Of a stretch of DNA of 64,000 bases, positions 63,701 to 64,000 are shown piece after piece. The DNA is from Bacteroidales bacterium UBA5206. GTDB taxonomy: Bacteria; Bacteroidota; Bacteroidia; Bacteroidales; Tenuifilaceae. The stretch lies in the NCBI GenBank assembly GCA_002412705.1, contig DHVO01000089.1, positions 8,147 to 72,146 of the forward strand, read 5' to 3'. Position numbers and translations under genes: made by a program. Numbering within the stretch: the stretch's first letter is position 1; the number at the start of each line of letters is the position of its first letter. The notes below the pieces were generated by a model. That model searched no databases and had not been told where the DNA came from. It worked only from the letters and a program-made list of their open reading frames with translations.

Positions 63701-64000
63701 TGGAGTAGTGTTGGCCTGTTCACTGTTTACCTCTAGTATGGTTTGAGTCCCTATAGCAATAATTTTTTCCTGGTAACCTATAATTTTATGGTAGTAATCA
63801 TAGGTTGTATCTGCAATGGGTTGGGCTGCTAGCTGCTTGTTTTGCTCCCTATTAATTAGAAAAAGTCCCTTTTCTGTGCTAACAACTATCTTTTTGTTTA
63901 TGGTAAAGGACAATGGTTTATCCTCTTTGAAAATCAAATCCCACTGAAAGCCATCAAACGAGTAAAGTCCTTTGTTATTGAGTAAATATATGGTTCCATT
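60722..64000 (-). CDS. Propeller/Y_Y_Y sensor SpoIIE phosphatase, 5' end cut by window edge
   Basis: The frame is open to the right edge; codons before the TTG at 63937 read NGTIYLLNNKGLYSFDGFQW, a normal propeller blade, so the start lies outside the window. The visible 1092 residues have beta-propeller repeats (about 1-610, with a low-complexity charged insert), a Y_Y_Y domain (QFKIEGLMSRWSEWNSAP), one TM helix (WFIALCIAFIAVVVFLLM), a coiled coil rich in QQ and a SpoIIE/PP2C domain (RDIVSGDFYWIG, DCTGHGVPGAFMSML, KDGMDIAIC, SDGFADQFGG, QVDDVLVFG). The sensor resembles hybrid two-component system sensors, with a phosphatase output instead of a kinase. Confidence 0.92.
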   Translation of the reverse strand, partial: NGTIYLLNNKGLYSFDGFQWDLIFKEDKPLSFTINKKIVVSTEKGLFLINREQNKQLAAQPIADTTYDYYHKIIGYQEKIIAIGTQTILEVNSEQANTTPLYSINDSTKILTDAFYLNETLFVITNNRKVQKVTSGKATNVKQPQEIIEIGSLFSNHNNTEVYIIDNQGYLFTFNGSKFNRIAINDQHFLKESIITGGIAINEHTIALSTKLGGCIVINTKTGKTKHVLNYETGLPDDEIQTLGKDKNGGLWIAHTMGISRADLSLPIETINHFKGLTGYVLSTINLNGTYYVGTSEGLYILEEQKTFKEITVKRNTKVEKKVTLTPDSQAVEGKTEEEPNVKRKRFFGRLWQKITSSKPKDEEEPVSSSVNETDSRLNSKEGVQYKKVLTLQSVEYFFKKIESINGKCTHLEPFNKQLLVGTSTGLYLVSGTNAKTIIPNIQVNTIKISKKQGTIIGGSSSLFIVPKDFTAQLVHNFGNEQVKSIAENSDNSLIVTTDSQVYYVKANGEGQPFIASYELPSVDNGSLQAFNIGTAIYLLVSGNIYQLAADDTFKRDTLITKKTVFGAITEQHKVWLFTENGWQYQSGDNEKLGNAAPLIGLFDGINYISSSTSQLVMVNNNSQIVLINNPIQIEIDNTLPIFIKQILDYNGAILHPKHISLTKEQSAITIRVSAPFFLKEQSTQFQFKIEGLMSRWSEWNSAPAIELPYLPSGEYTIKVRAKDALQRESSVIPLPIYIKPQFWETPWFIALCIAFIAVVVFLLMKLRERQLKKERDILEQKVKERTATIAQQNKELSTQRDELANQNREILQQKEEIETQRDEIEQQRDKIVRQNEEITQSIVYAKRIQTAAMPNKDSISKIIPEHFVLFKPRDIVSGDFYWIGQKDCKTIIAVADCTGHGVPGAFMSMLGLSFLNDIVTRNEETQPALILNTLRLYIKTTLSQKGTEGETKDGMDIAICVIDTCDNTIQFAGAYNPLYYIKDGTLTEIKGDKMPVGIHLNEKANFTNHTLSCDGIDMIYLFSDGFADQFGGDKNSKFLSKRFKELLMRIHKMPVSVQHKLLNESFESWKGENFQVDDVLVFGIRIPPSKS

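Overview
The window is chromosomal DNA of a member of the Bacteroidota, most likely Bacteroidales or Marinilabiliales. The evidence is a 286-aa primary sigma factor without region 1.1, promoter elements of the TTTG-N19/20-TAnnTTTG type, a Bacteroidota-type RNA polymerase omega gene beside bamD, coaBC, a DUF4835/PorD-like gene and recN, SpoIIE phosphatases with TPR or propeller sensors, and a SiaC (DUF1987) protein. No rRNA or tRNA gene and no CRISPR array was seen. Both edges cut genes: DUF4919 on the left and a SpoIIE-type sensor phosphatase on the right.

Layout. 1-3.4 kb looks accessory: DUF4919, DUF4256, an AT-rich and lysine-rich NAD(P)-binding gene that may be a mobile cassette, and an MFS transporter. 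3.6-6.8 kb holds a TRIC-type channel and mutS2. 6.8-7.1 kb is a repeat-rich spacer. 7.1-11.5 kb is a four-gene cluster for surface glycan modification (two polysaccharide deacetylase-like proteins, two acyltransferase-like proteins). 11.5-12.8 kb is an alpha-oxoamine synthase, sphingolipid or sulfonolipid type. 13.2-18.2 kb is the bamD-omega-coaBC-porD-like-recN block, followed by fabI and an orphan multi-pass membrane protein. 21-25 kb, minus strand, carries dapF, siaC-like, htrA and rpoD.

The most interesting region is 25-34.4 kb. On the minus strand, a TPR/SpoIIE phosphatase is followed by a pilin-like secreted protein, a strong hairpin, a second small secreted protein, and a 1174-aa outer-membrane barrel flanked by Ig-like modules with a C-terminal OmpA peptidoglycan anchor. 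Divergently on the plus strand lie a PapD-like periplasmic chaperone and a secreted MORN/YwqK-repeat protein. Together they look like a chaperone-usher-like surface assembly system of unusual design.

34.5-41.5 kb: gyrB and an outer-membrane barrel/TPR pair. 41.8-43.8 kb: pirin, DgkA-type kinase, DUF1361. 43.9-48.3 kb: CopA-type ATPase, a solitary GroES-like protein with a thioredoxin/glutaredoxin fusion, and a divergent WYL regulator. ATGCCA/TGGCAT half-sites sit on both promoters of this region. 48.5-60.6 kb: TPR histidine kinase, nitroreductase and NAD(P)-binding pair, S8 protease lipoprotein, gamma-glutamyltransferase, M16 protease, TlpA-like lipoprotein, PAP2 phosphatase and a small membrane protein. 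The window ends in a propeller/Y_Y_Y/SpoIIE phosphatase.
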